In this document: positions 55,237 through 62,310 of the stretch, in pieces
How positions within the stretch are numbered: the first letter of the stretch is position 1
How the letters are laid out: every line of letters begins with the position of its first letter
Origin: an uncultured Clostridia bacterium
GTDB taxonomy: Bacteria; Bacillota; Clostridia; UBA1381
NCBI GenBank assembly: GCA_934486735.1
Contig: CAKSQL010000001.1
Coordinates: 1-64,000, forward strand
Length of the DNA stretch: 64,000 bases
Direction of reading: 5' to 3'
Made by a program: the position numbers and the translations under genes
The notes under the pieces: model-generated
Database searches by the model: none
The model's input: the letters and a program-made list of their open reading frames with translations, nothing else
What the model was told of the DNA's origin: nothing

Positions 55237-55313
55237 TGGTAGCGGTAATTGGATTTGAACCAATGACACTACGGGTATGAACCGTATGCTCTAGCCAACT
55301 GAGCTATACCGCC
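55237..55313 (-). tRNA. tRNA-Met (CAT), elongator type
   Basis: A 77-base cloverleaf with encoded CCA. The acceptor arm GGCGGTA pairs with TACCGCT (first pair G-U); the D-arm is GCTC...GAGC, the anticodon stem TACGG/CCGTA with loop TTCATAC (anticodon CAT), and the T-arm ATTGG/CCAAT with TTCAAAT. The body resembles the Bacillus elongator tRNA-Met, not the initiator, which has three G-C pairs in the anticodon stem. tRNA-Ile2 (lysidine-modified CAT) is the alternative and is less likely. Confidence 0.95.
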
Positions 55314-55396
55314 ATTTAACAGGACAAGTGATATTATATCACAAAAAAAACACTTTGTCAACACTTTTTTTAAAATTTTTTAAGGAGATTTTTATT

Positions 55397-56422
55397 TTGA
55401 ATAAAAAACAAGTAACCGCCGCAGCAGTTATGCTCGCAGCATCGATAATTTTTATATTTTGCACAAGACAGCAGAAAAATGAATATCAAACGCTTTCAAT
55501 ATATGATGTCTTTGATACCTACAGCGAGTTGAGCGTGTCCGGGAAAAATGCGGATAAGGCTTTGGAGGAGTGCAATGCTTATCTTCACGATGTAAATTCG
55601 CGCTGGTCGGCAACCGACCCGAACAGCGAAATAAGCAAGCTCAATGCCGCAGCAGGCGTATCACCCGTTACTTTGTCGGACGATACCGTTGATATATTGG
55701 ATAAATCGGTTCGATATTCCATGGATACAAACGGATTTTTCGATGTCACCATCGGCGCACTTGCCGATTTGTGGGACATTGATAAGGCTCAGATTCCGTC
55801 AAAGGAGGATATAGCCTCGGCAATTCATAAAACCGGGTTTAACCTGCTCGAAATCAATAAAGACGCCAAAACCGCCGAACTTACCAAAGAGGGCGCTGCC
55901 GTAACCTTGGGCGCGGTCGCAAAAGGATATGCCACCAAAGGAATTTTGGATATATTGGCAAAAAATAATATTTCCTCCGCTCTTGTCAATCTCGGCGGAA
56001 ATACTTATGCTCTCGGCATGAACGGCAATTCGGCATGGAATATCGGGATTCAGGACCCCAATAATCAGTCGGGAACGATCGGCACGCTGAGCGTATATGA
56101 TACGGCTGTGATAACCTCCGGCGGCTATCAGCGCTATTTTGAAAAGGACGGCGTGCGCTATCATCATATAATAAATCCGTATACCGGCAGCCCGGCAAAC
56201 AGCGGTCTTTTGTCGGTCACAATTGTGAATGATGACCCGATTCTGGCAGACGCACTTTCAACCGCCTGCTTCGTTATCGGTTATAAAGAAAGCCTGTCGC
56301 TTTTGAAGGATACCGACTCAAAGGCTGTCTTTGTTACAGATGATAATACCGTCTATTTCAGCACCGATTTGCAGGATCATTTTAAATATGATAATCCGTC
56401 TTATGAATATAAAAGCTTTTAG
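55397..56422 (+). CDS. apbE: FAD:protein FMN transferase (ApbE family)
   Basis: Attaches FMN to a threonine or serine of target proteins such as RnfG, RnfD or NqrC outside the membrane. It is 341 residues. A hydrophobic N-terminal segment is followed by a Cys (IIFIFCTRQQ); the lipobox is imperfect, so it may be a membrane anchor. Family blocks: DVFDTYSEL, FDVTIGALADLWDI, LGAVAKGYATKGILDIL, SALVNLGGNTYALG and the Mg-binding site near DDPILADALSTACFVIG. The start is TTG 55397, with AAGGAG nine bases upstream. No Rnf or Nqr gene is in the window. Downstream lies the 99-bp repeat array. Confidence 0.93.
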   Translation: MNKKQVTAAAVMLAASIIFIFCTRQQKNEYQTLSIYDVFDTYSELSVSGKNADKALEECNAYLHDVNSRWSATDPNSEISKLNAAAGVSPVTLSDDTVDILDKSVRYSMDTNGFFDVTIGALADLWDIDKAQIPSKEDIASAIHKTGFNLLEINKDAKTAELTKEGAAVTLGAVAKGYATKGILDILAKNNISSALVNLGGNTYALGMNGNSAWNIGIQDPNNQSGTIGTLSVYDTAVITSGGYQRYFEKDGVRYHHIINPYTGSPANSGLLSVTIVNDDPILADALSTACFVIGYKESLSLLKDTDSKAVFVTDDNTVYFSTDLQDHFKYDNPSYEYKSF

Positions 56423-56423
56423 C

Positions 56424-56822
56424 CGAAAGAAAAGCGAGCAGGCTGCCGGTATGAGAAACGCAGTCGTACTTGCGATACTTCAAGCTCTAAAACTAATCTA
56501 TACCGGGAACTACGACCAAATACGAAAGAAAAGCGAGCAGGTTGCCGGTATGAGAAACGCAGTCGTACATGCCGGTACTTCAAGCTCTAAAACTAATCTA
56601 AAACGGGAACTACGACCAAATACGAAAGAAAAGCGAGCAGGCTGCCGGTATGAGAAACGCAATCGTACTTGCGGTACTTCAAGCTCTAAAACTAATCTAA
56701 AACGGGAACTACGACCAAATACGAAAGAAAAGCGAGCAGGTTGCCATTATGAGAAACGCAGACGTACTTGCGGTACTTCAAGTTTCGAACTAATGGTAAG
56801 ATGCGACGCTTTTCTTTCGTAT
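56424..56822. repeat. Four-unit tandem array of about 99 bp ending in a palindrome
   Basis: Units start with CGAAAGAAAAGCGAGCAGG at 56424, 56523, 56623 and 56722. Units 1-3 share the 3' half (CTCTAAAACTAATCTA...ACTACGACCAAATA). Unit 4 has a different 3' half that is the inverted complement of its own 5' half. The open frames across it reflect the repeat and not a gene. The spacing and lack of unique spacers exclude a CRISPR array. Confidence 0.85.
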
Positions 56823-56828
56823 TTTTTT
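56721..56828. terminator. Near-palindromic hairpin ending the repeat array
   Basis: TACGAAAGAAAAGCG pairs with CGCTTTTCTTTCGTA at the ends; nested inside are CCATTA/TAATGG, GAAAC/GTTTC and GTAC/GTAC. A T-run (TTTTTTT) follows on the plus strand. It lies between the convergent apbE and MreB-like genes and would terminate apbE. Confidence 0.7.
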
Positions 56829-57855
56829 AGAGATTGTGGTAACTTTTTGCTATCCCCGTTAAGGAGGATAAGTTTTCAACGGCTATGCCTAAACCTTTGA
56901 TGCTGCATAGGTCGATGTCCTCGGCAGGGAAAATTTTGATTCCGCAGAGCGAGGATAGGAGGGGAATCAGACCGGGGAGCTTTGCTCCGCCGCCGACGGC
57001 AAGGATTCCGTCCTCAAGAATGTCGGCTAATATTTCGGGCGGAACAGCATCCAGAGTGTCCTTTATCAATGTGACGGTTTTGTTTATACATGAGTCAAAG
57101 ATGCCTGCGGTTTCGGATGAGTGCACTTTGACCTTTCGCGGCAGGTGCGTTGTTGTGTCCGTTCCGTAAACCTCGGCTTCGGCATGCAGACTGTCATCGG
57201 CCGAGCAAATGCTTTCTTTCAGCTTTTGGGCTGTGCGTTTGCCGATGTTGAGACTGTGCCTTTTTTGCATGAACGCAGTGACGGCATCGGTAAAATCATT
57301 TCCTGCCGTCTTTATCAGCCTCTGCTCCACACATCGGCATAAAGATACCACTGCCATGTCGGTCTTGCCGCCGCCTATGTCGAGTACCATAAGTCCGCGC
57401 GCAATTGTAACGTCGCAGCCTGCACCCAATGCCGCCGCAACGGGCGCTTCGGTTATCAGGACCTGGCGTGCTCCGGCTTTCATGACCGCACTTGTGAGCG
57501 CACGCTCCTCAACATCGCTGATTCCGCATGGCACCGAGACCATTATTCTCGGCTTGACCAACCCGTTTGTCCTGACCTTTGCCAAAAGCCGCGAAATCAG
57601 CTCGCCGGTAAGTTCTGTATCGGTTATTGCGCCGCCCTTTATCGGCCGCTCGGTTGCTATCGCAGACGGAGCTTTTCCCTCGGTCTCTGCCGCTTCGTCA
57701 CCGACCGCGATAATTTCACGCGTTTTTTTGTTGTATGCCACAACCGATGCCTCTCTTAATACAATCCCTTTGCCGGATATGTACACCGACACAAAATCCG
57801 AACCCGGGTCGATGCATATGTCCTCGCCTATATTAATGCTCTTTAAAGCTTTCAT
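56827..57855 (-). CDS. MreB/Mbl-family actin homologue
   Basis: A 342-residue actin-fold ATPase that would guide wall synthesis or, beside spoIIQ-type genes, act in sporulation. MreB landmarks: SINIGEDICIDPGSDFVSVYI, RPIKGGAITD, MVSVPCGISDVEERAL, TEAPVAAALGAG, VLDIGGGKTDMAVVSL and GILAVGGGAKLPG. It is more diverged than typical MreB (GGGKTD rather than GGGTTE, INIGEDI near the start), so a paralogue such as Mbl or a sporulation-specific form is likely. The start at 57855 has AAAGGA upstream; an ATG four codons earlier abuts it. It is divergent from the SpoIIQ-like gene, an association also known from the Bacillus spoIIQ-spoIIID-mbl region. Confidence 0.85.
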   Translation of the reverse strand: MKALKSINIGEDICIDPGSDFVSVYISGKGIVLREASVVAYNKKTREIIAVGDEAAETEGKAPSAIATERPIKGGAITDTELTGELISRLLAKVRTNGLVKPRIMVSVPCGISDVEERALTSAVMKAGARQVLITEAPVAAALGAGCDVTIARGLMVLDIGGGKTDMAVVSLCRCVEQRLIKTAGNDFTDAVTAFMQKRHSLNIGKRTAQKLKESICSADDSLHAEAEVYGTDTTTHLPRKVKVHSSETAGIFDSCINKTVTLIKDTLDAVPPEILADILEDGILAVGGGAKLPGLIPLLSSLCGIKIFPAEDIDLCSIKGLGIAVENLSSLTGIAKSYHNL

Positions 57856-58032
57856 TTTATTATCCATTCCTTTCAAAATCCGTATCAATCCGAAAATCAT
57901 TTGTCACTATACTTATTATTTTATATTATTTTTCAAAAAAAATCAATAGCAAATGAAGTATATTTTTAATTAATCGGGTAAAAATATGATTGCCGGTGAA
58001 AATAAAGTTTTTTTAAGAGAAAGGATAAAACT

Positions 58033-58716
58033 ATGAACAGAAGTAAAACAGATAAAAACAGGGGCTTCTACATAGCCGTATGTTGCTGTGTATTGATAAT
58101 CGCGATAATAGGCTATGTAAGCCGGTTTGCAGGTAATTCAAAGCCCCGGACACCAAATCATACGGATTCTTCATATACAGAGGTTGCGGATAAGCTCGGT
58201 GAGCTTCCCAAGGCGCCCGTTGTACACGAAAAATCCACACCCGAGCCTACTACGGTTCCGGTTGAAAAAAAGGCTGCCCCGGCGGCAAAAAATGTTATTG
58301 CAGAGGATAATACCCCCTCTTTTTCAAAGCCGATTGACGGCAAGATAACAGGGAAATATTCCGGTGATACACTCGTATTCTGCGAGACGCTGTCCGACTG
58401 GAGAAGCCATAACGGTGTAGATTTCAAGGCAAATATCGGAGATACCGTCCTTGCAAGCGCCGACGGCGTTGTTGAATCGGTCTTTTCGGATAAAATGGGA
58501 TGCTGCGTTCTGATAGACCACGAGAACGGATTTAAAACCCTTTATGCAAATCTGGAGGAGCAGGACAGCGCGCTCACCGGACAAAATGTTAAAAAGGGTG
58601 ATAAAATAGGTACTGTCGGAGATTCGGCACTCGCCGATATTTCAAAGGGTGCGCATCTGCATTTCGAAATATTAAAGGACGATAATCCCCAAAACCCATC
58701 AGAATACCTGAAATAA
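58033..58716 (+). CDS. SpoIIQ-like M23 peptidase-domain membrane protein
   Basis: A 227-residue protein with one N-terminal membrane helix (12-33), a Pro/Lys/Thr linker (50-95) and a C-terminal M23 (LytM) domain (about 98-225). Zinc ligands are complete: His126 and Asp130 in SHNGVDFKA, and His210 in HLHFE, with His208. Bacillus SpoIIQ, which forms the forespore-mother cell channel with SpoIIIAH, lacks one ligand, while many clostridial forms keep them, as here. The neighbouring MreB-like gene supports the sporulation role. AAAGGA precedes the ATG. Other wall-endopeptidase roles cannot be excluded. Confidence 0.8.
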   Translation: MNRSKTDKNRGFYIAVCCCVLIIAIIGYVSRFAGNSKPRTPNHTDSSYTEVADKLGELPKAPVVHEKSTPEPTTVPVEKKAAPAAKNVIAEDNTPSFSKPIDGKITGKYSGDTLVFCETLSDWRSHNGVDFKANIGDTVLASADGVVESVFSDKMGCCVLIDHENGFKTLYANLEEQDSALTGQNVKKGDKIGTVGDSALADISKGAHLHFEILKDDNPQNPSEYLK

Positions 58717-58731
58717 ATACAAACCGACATG

Positions 58732-58779
58732 ACAGGGAATGCCTTTTTTTCGATAAAAAGGGTAATTTCCTGTTTTTTT
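58732..58779 (+). terminator. Terminator after the SpoIIQ-like gene
   Basis: ACAGGGAAT pairs with ATTTCCTGT and CCTTTTT with AAAAAGG inside; TTTTTTT follows. Confidence 0.8.
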
Positions 58780-58826
58780 GCCATTGTTTCGGAATGATAC
58801 TCAATATTTTTTATATAATATTCCCC

Positions 58827-58855
58827 TTGACACTTTCCATTATTTTATGTATAAT
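58827..58855 (+). promoter_or_regulatory. Consensus sigma-A promoter for the vitamin transporter gene
   Basis: TTGACA (58827-58832), 17-base spacer, TATAAT (58850-58855). The leader that follows has GCCCAC/GTGGGC and CGTC/GACG pairs, so it may fold before the start at 58935. Confidence 0.9.
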
Positions 58856-58934
58856 TTAATGGTAACATCGTCTCCGCCCACCGGGACGGCGCAAAAAAAG
58901 AATACACATGTGGGCAGAAAGGCTTGGGAAGTTT

Positions 58935-59516
58935 ATGAATAATCAGAAATCATCCACACAAACCATTGTACTTTGTGCGATTTTAACCGCTATTGTAGCG
59001 TTGCTGCAGTTTTTGGGCTCATTTATACGATTCGGTCCGTTTTCGATATCGCTCGTTTTGCTCCCGATCGTAATCGGTGCGGCAACCTGCGGAGTACGTG
59101 CCGGGGCATGGCTCGGTTTTATTTTCGGACTCGTCGTTCTTTTGAGCGGTGACGCTTCGGCATTTCTCGCCGTAAATGCACCCGGAACAATAATCACTGT
59201 GCTTGCAAAGGGTATCGCATGCGGATTTTTTGCAGGTCTTGTGTACAAGCTTTTGGAAAAGTGCAACCGCTACCTCGCCGCAACCGCCGCTGCCGTTGTC
59301 TGCCCCATTGTAAATACCGGCATATTCCTTTTAGGCTGTCTTTTGTTTTTTATGGGTACAATCACCGAATGGGCAGCCGGTGTAGGCTTTGACGGAGCTG
59401 TCGGCAAATATATTATTTTCGTTCTTGTCGGCGGAAACTTTGTATTTGAGCTTATTTTAAATATTGTTATAAGTCCGGTGATCGTGAAACTTTTGGATAT
59501 AAAACAAAAGAGTTGA
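58935..59516 (+). CDS. ECF transporter S component, probably for pantothenate
   Basis: A 193-residue membrane protein with about six helices, the substrate-binding subunit of an energy-coupling factor importer. The TIVLCAILTAIVALLQFL helix 1 and the loop FSISLVLLPIVIGAATCGVRAG fit the PF12822-type S component. It lies directly before coaX, whose enzyme phosphorylates pantothenate, so pantothenate is the likely substrate (PanT); the call rests on this neighbour. The energising subunits EcfA1, EcfA2 and EcfT lie two genes further on. The start at 58935 fits the family; an ATG at 58908 would add nine residues. A perfect promoter is upstream. Confidence 0.8.
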   Translation: MNNQKSSTQTIVLCAILTAIVALLQFLGSFIRFGPFSISLVLLPIVIGAATCGVRAGAWLGFIFGLVVLLSGDASAFLAVNAPGTIITVLAKGIACGFFAGLVYKLLEKCNRYLAATAAAVVCPIVNTGIFLLGCLLFFMGTITEWAAGVGFDGAVGKYIIFVLVGGNFVFELILNIVISPVIVKLLDIKQKS

Positions 59517-59532
59517 ATTATAACCGAATAAA

Positions 59533-59642
59533 TTGCCCGTATCGTTCGAAAACACATGGGCAAAAATCTCTTATCATTCCTTGCCCTGCCGATAAGAGGT
59601 CTTACTATTTATGCTATCGCAGGGCAAGGAATGGAGATTTTT
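59533..59642 (+). promoter_or_regulatory. Four-segment hairpin leader covering the coaX ribosome site
   Basis: Segment 1 TTGCCC (59533-59538) can pair with segment 2 GGGCAA (59558-59563); segment 3 CATTCCTTGCCCTGC (59575-59589) pairs with segment 4 GCAGGGCAAGGAATG (59619-59633), and AAAAATCTC (59562-59570) with GAGATTTTT (59634-59642). The 3:4 helix overlaps the ribosome site GGAG at 59633-59636. Alternatives exist: 2 with 3, 1 with 4, or CTCTTATC (59568-59575) with GATAAGAG (59591-59598), which puts segment 3 in a loop. No transcription terminator is included, so control of translation is inferred. Confidence 0.55.
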
Positions 59643-60410
59643 ATGATACTTGCACTCGACATAGGAAATACGAATATCGTTTTGGGCTGCATAGACAACA
59701 ACAATATATATTTTGAGGGACGGCTCGCAACCGACCTCGGCAAAACCGAGATGGAATACGCAGTCTTGTTCAAAAATATACTCGACATCTACAATGTGGA
59801 TTTATCGGGACTGGAGGGAGCAATTCTTTCCTCTGTCGTTCCGCCCCTAAATCCGGTTTTGAAAAATGCAATTCACGCCGTTACCGGCTTTGTTCCGCTC
59901 GATGTGAACATTCATTGCAACACCGGACTTAAGCTCGACGTCGACCACGCGGAGGAGATAGGCAGCGATTTGATAGTCGCAACCGTTGCAGCTCTTGAAG
60001 AATACAAGCCGCCCGTTATCATAATAGACATGGGTACGGCAACTACATTTTGGGTAATCGACCAAAACGGCGTCCCCTGCGGCGGAGCATTTATGCCCGG
60101 TGTGCAGATATCGCAGGACGCACTGTCGGCGCGGACATCGCAGCTGCCGAGCATAAGCTTTTCGGATTTGGGAAATGTAATCGGCAGAAACACCGTCGAC
60201 TGCATGAAAAGCGGAATGATCTACGGCACTGCCGCCATGATCGACGGCATGATCGAGCGGATTGAGGGAGAAATCGGCGCAAAAGCGACGGTTCTTGCAA
60301 CCGGCGGTCTTGCGGGAGGCATAATCAGGCATTGCAAGCGCGATATAATTTTCCGGGACGATCTGCTGATACGCGGTCTGTGGACGTTGTATGAAAAGAA
60401 CAAGCGGTGA
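59643..60410 (+). CDS. coaX: Type III pantothenate kinase
   Basis: Phosphorylates pantothenate, the first step of CoA synthesis. It is 255 residues of the ASKHA fold. The phosphate-binding DIGNTNIVLG opens the protein (Asp6), IIDMGTATTFWVID is the second signature, and ATGGLAGGI the third. The start at 59643 has GGAG six bases upstream; an in-frame ATG at 59631 lies inside the leader hairpin. It follows the S-component gene by 126 bases of hairpin leader and ends in a terminator. CoaD, the later step, is 10 kb away. Confidence 0.96.
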   Translation: MILALDIGNTNIVLGCIDNNNIYFEGRLATDLGKTEMEYAVLFKNILDIYNVDLSGLEGAILSSVVPPLNPVLKNAIHAVTGFVPLDVNIHCNTGLKLDVDHAEEIGSDLIVATVAALEEYKPPVIIIDMGTATTFWVIDQNGVPCGGAFMPGVQISQDALSARTSQLPSISFSDLGNVIGRNTVDCMKSGMIYGTAAMIDGMIERIEGEIGAKATVLATGGLAGGIIRHCKRDIIFRDDLLIRGLWTLYEKNKR

Positions 60411-60436
60411 ACAGTCTTTTTATGTTCACCGCTTTT
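60402..60436 (+). terminator. Terminator overlapping the coaX stop codon
   Basis: AAGCGGTGAAC (60402-60412) pairs perfectly with GTTCACCGCTT (60424-60434), followed by TT; the coaX stop lies in the stem. Confidence 0.8.
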
Positions 60437-60458
60437 ACATATATTTTTAAATCTGTTA

Positions 60459-60487
60459 TTTACTTTACGACGATTTTATGGTATAAT
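60459..60487 (+). promoter_or_regulatory. Probable promoter for the methyltransferase-ecf operon
   Basis: TTTACT (60459-60464), 17 bases, TATAAT (60482-60487), directly after the coaX terminator; the -35 element is weak. Confidence 0.5.
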
Positions 60488-60501
60488 ATTTATATTATAT
60501 A

Positions 60502-60586
60502 ATCGGTAATTTTTACACTTGAAAATATATAACACTTCCCTGCTTATAAAAACCTGTTTATGCCGATGCAGGGCAACGAAATGGAG
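60502..60586 (+). promoter_or_regulatory. Leader related to the coaX leader
   Basis: CCCTGC (60538-60543) pairs with GCAGGG (60568-60573), and ATCGG (about 60502-60506) with CCGAT (60563-60567); the pairings interleave, as in a pseudoknot. The 3' part GATGCAGGGCAACGAAATGGAGAT resembles TATCGCAGGGCAAGGAATGGAGAT before coaX, and in both cases it ends at the ribosome site. Confidence 0.45.
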
Positions 60587-60595
60587 ATTAACATT

Positions 60596-61474
60596 ATGTG
60601 GATAGCTGACAACTGGGCAGATTATCGCCTTATAGACAGTTCGGGCGGCGAAAAGCTTGAGTACTGGGGCAATGTGTTGCTCCGCCGTCCCGAGCCGCAG
60701 GCGGTCTGGAGTGAAAAAAGCGAAAAAAAGCTTTGGGAAAAGACCGACGCATGGTATCACCGCAGCTCCTCCGGCGGCGGTCACTGGCAGTTTTTCAACA
60801 AAAAGCTGCCCAAAAGCTGGACGGTGAACTACGGAAAGCTTACATTTAACATAAAGCCGATGGGATTTAAGCACACCGGGCTTTTTCCCGAGCAGGCAGT
60901 CAACTGGGACTGGTTTTCCGAGATAATAAAAAAATCGGACAAGCCCGTCCGCATACTGAATCTTTTTGCCTACACCGGCGGAGCGACCGTTGCGGCTCTT
61001 GCCGCAGGCGCGGAGGTCGTGCACGTGGACGCTTCAAAAGGCATGGTCACATGGGCAAAGGAAAATGTTATTTCCTCCGGCTTGGGCGACCGCCCGGTTC
61101 GCTACATAGTTGACGATGTGGTGAAATTTGTCCTGCGTGAGGCTCGGCGCGGGCGGCAATACGACGCGATTATTATGGACCCTCCGTCCTACGGCAGAGG
61201 TCCGGGCGGAGAGGTTTGGAAGATTGAAAACGAACTGTATCCGCTCATTCAAAACTGCATGAAGATACTGTCGCCCGAACCGTTATTTTTCCTGATAAAC
61301 TCATACACAACGGGATTGAGTGCGGCAATTCTTTCAAACATTCTCAACTATACGCTTGTAAAGGCATACGGCGGCGAGGTTTCGTCCGATGAAATCGGTC
61401 TGCCGATGCTTTCGAACGGAATGATTCTCCCATGCGGAATTTCGGGACGCTGGAAAGGGGCAAAACTATGCTGA
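60596..61474 (+). CDS. Class I SAM-dependent methyltransferase, RlmI/RlmK-like
   Basis: A 292-residue methyltransferase related to the COG1092 rRNA (cytosine-C5 or guanine) enzymes. The SAM site is NLFAYTGGATVAALAAGAEV and the catalytic/base-flip motif is IMDPPSYGRGPGG. The N-terminal region (WADYRLIDSSGGEKLEYWGNVLLRRPEPQ) replaces the PUA domain of full-length RlmI. 23S rRNA is the probable substrate, but a free protein or tRNA target is possible. The start at 60596 has GGAG nine bases upstream. Its stop overlaps the ecfA1 start (ATGCTGA), so it leads the ecf genes. Confidence 0.85.
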   Translation: MWIADNWADYRLIDSSGGEKLEYWGNVLLRRPEPQAVWSEKSEKKLWEKTDAWYHRSSSGGGHWQFFNKKLPKSWTVNYGKLTFNIKPMGFKHTGLFPEQAVNWDWFSEIIKKSDKPVRILNLFAYTGGATVAALAAGAEVVHVDASKGMVTWAKENVISSGLGDRPVRYIVDDVVKFVLREARRGRQYDAIIMDPPSYGRGPGGEVWKIENELYPLIQNCMKILSPEPLFFLINSYTTGLSAAILSNILNYTLVKAYGGEVSSDEIGLPMLSNGMILPCGISGRWKGAKLC

Positions 61475-62307
61475 AAACCGAAAAGCTTTCATTTGCATAT
61501 TCGGAGGAAAACAAGGAAAACGCATTTGTGCTGCACGAACTTGATTTGGAAATAAAAAGGGGCAGCTTTGTGGCAATTCTCGGGCACAACGGCTCGGGCA
61601 AATCCACGCTCGCAAAGCATTTCAATGCGCTTTTGCTCCCCTCCGGCGGAAAGGTATATGTCCTCGGAATTGACACTGCCGATTCATCGCGCTTATTCGA
61701 TATACGAAGCACTGTCGGCATGGTTTTTCAGAACCCGGACAATCAGATAGTGACATCTATGGTGGAGGACGAGATTGCTTTTGCCCCGGAGAATCTCGGC
61801 GTCGAGCCGAGCGAAATACGCCGCCGGGTTGACTATGCTCTTGAAGTCACCGGTATGAGTGAATACAGGAAGGCAGCGCCGTCAAGGCTGTCCGGCGGAC
61901 AAAAGCAGCGTGTGGCAATCGCATCGGCGCTTGCAATGCAGCCGGAGTGCATAGTTCTCGACGAGCCGACCGCTATGCTCGACCCCGTAGGCAGAGACGA
62001 AATCATATCCACGATACAGCGTTTGAACCGCGAAACCGGTCTTACTGTCGTGCTTATAACCCACTACATGGACGAGGCGGCGCGCGCCGATCGGATTGTG
62101 GTCATGAACAAAGGCAGCATCGCATTCGACGAAGCTCCGAAAAATGTATTCAGCCATGTTGAGGAGATAAAAAAGATAGGACTCGATGTGCCGCAGGTTA
62201 CCGAGCTTTTATACCGTCTCGGCAAAAAATTCGACGGACTGCCGCAGGATATAATCAATGTTGAGGAAGCATCGGAGTTTCTTTTCAATTTACTGAAAGG
62301 ACAGTAA
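61468..62307 (+). CDS. ecfA1: ECF transporter ATPase EcfA1
   Basis: One of two ABC ATPases powering ECF vitamin uptake. It is 279 residues: Walker A GHNGSGKST (39-47), Q-loop VFQNPDNQ, signature LSGGQKQRVAIASAL, Walker B IVLDEPTAMLDP, and the A1-type C-terminus. The start overlaps the methyltransferase stop; AAAGGGG precedes it. Three bases separate it from ecfA2. In many Firmicutes this module adjoins rplQ and truA; here it stands with a methyltransferase and near coaX. Confidence 0.96.
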   Translation: MLKTEKLSFAYSEENKENAFVLHELDLEIKRGSFVAILGHNGSGKSTLAKHFNALLLPSGGKVYVLGIDTADSSRLFDIRSTVGMVFQNPDNQIVTSMVEDEIAFAPENLGVEPSEIRRRVDYALEVTGMSEYRKAAPSRLSGGQKQRVAIASALAMQPECIVLDEPTAMLDPVGRDEIISTIQRLNRETGLTVVLITHYMDEAARADRIVVMNKGSIAFDEAPKNVFSHVEEIKKIGLDVPQVTELLYRLGKKFDGLPQDIINVEEASEFLFNLLKGQ

Positions 62308-62310
62308 AAA

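Noticed and set aside
54782..55269. Overlapping small frames across the 202-bp repeat
   Set aside because: They begin in the tRNA T-arm or repeat themselves with the unit; no independent ribosome site or coding signal.
56424..56822. CRISPR array
   Set aside because: Whole units of about 99 bp repeat, with no short repeat alternating with unique spacers and no cas genes.
56331..56900. 189-residue frame across the 99-bp array
   Set aside because: Repeats with the array, starts inside apbE and changes frame from unit to unit.
58856..58934. Known vitamin riboswitch in the S-component leader
   Set aside because: Some short helices are possible, but no conserved core of THF, TPP, FMN or preQ1 classes is visible in about 80 bases.
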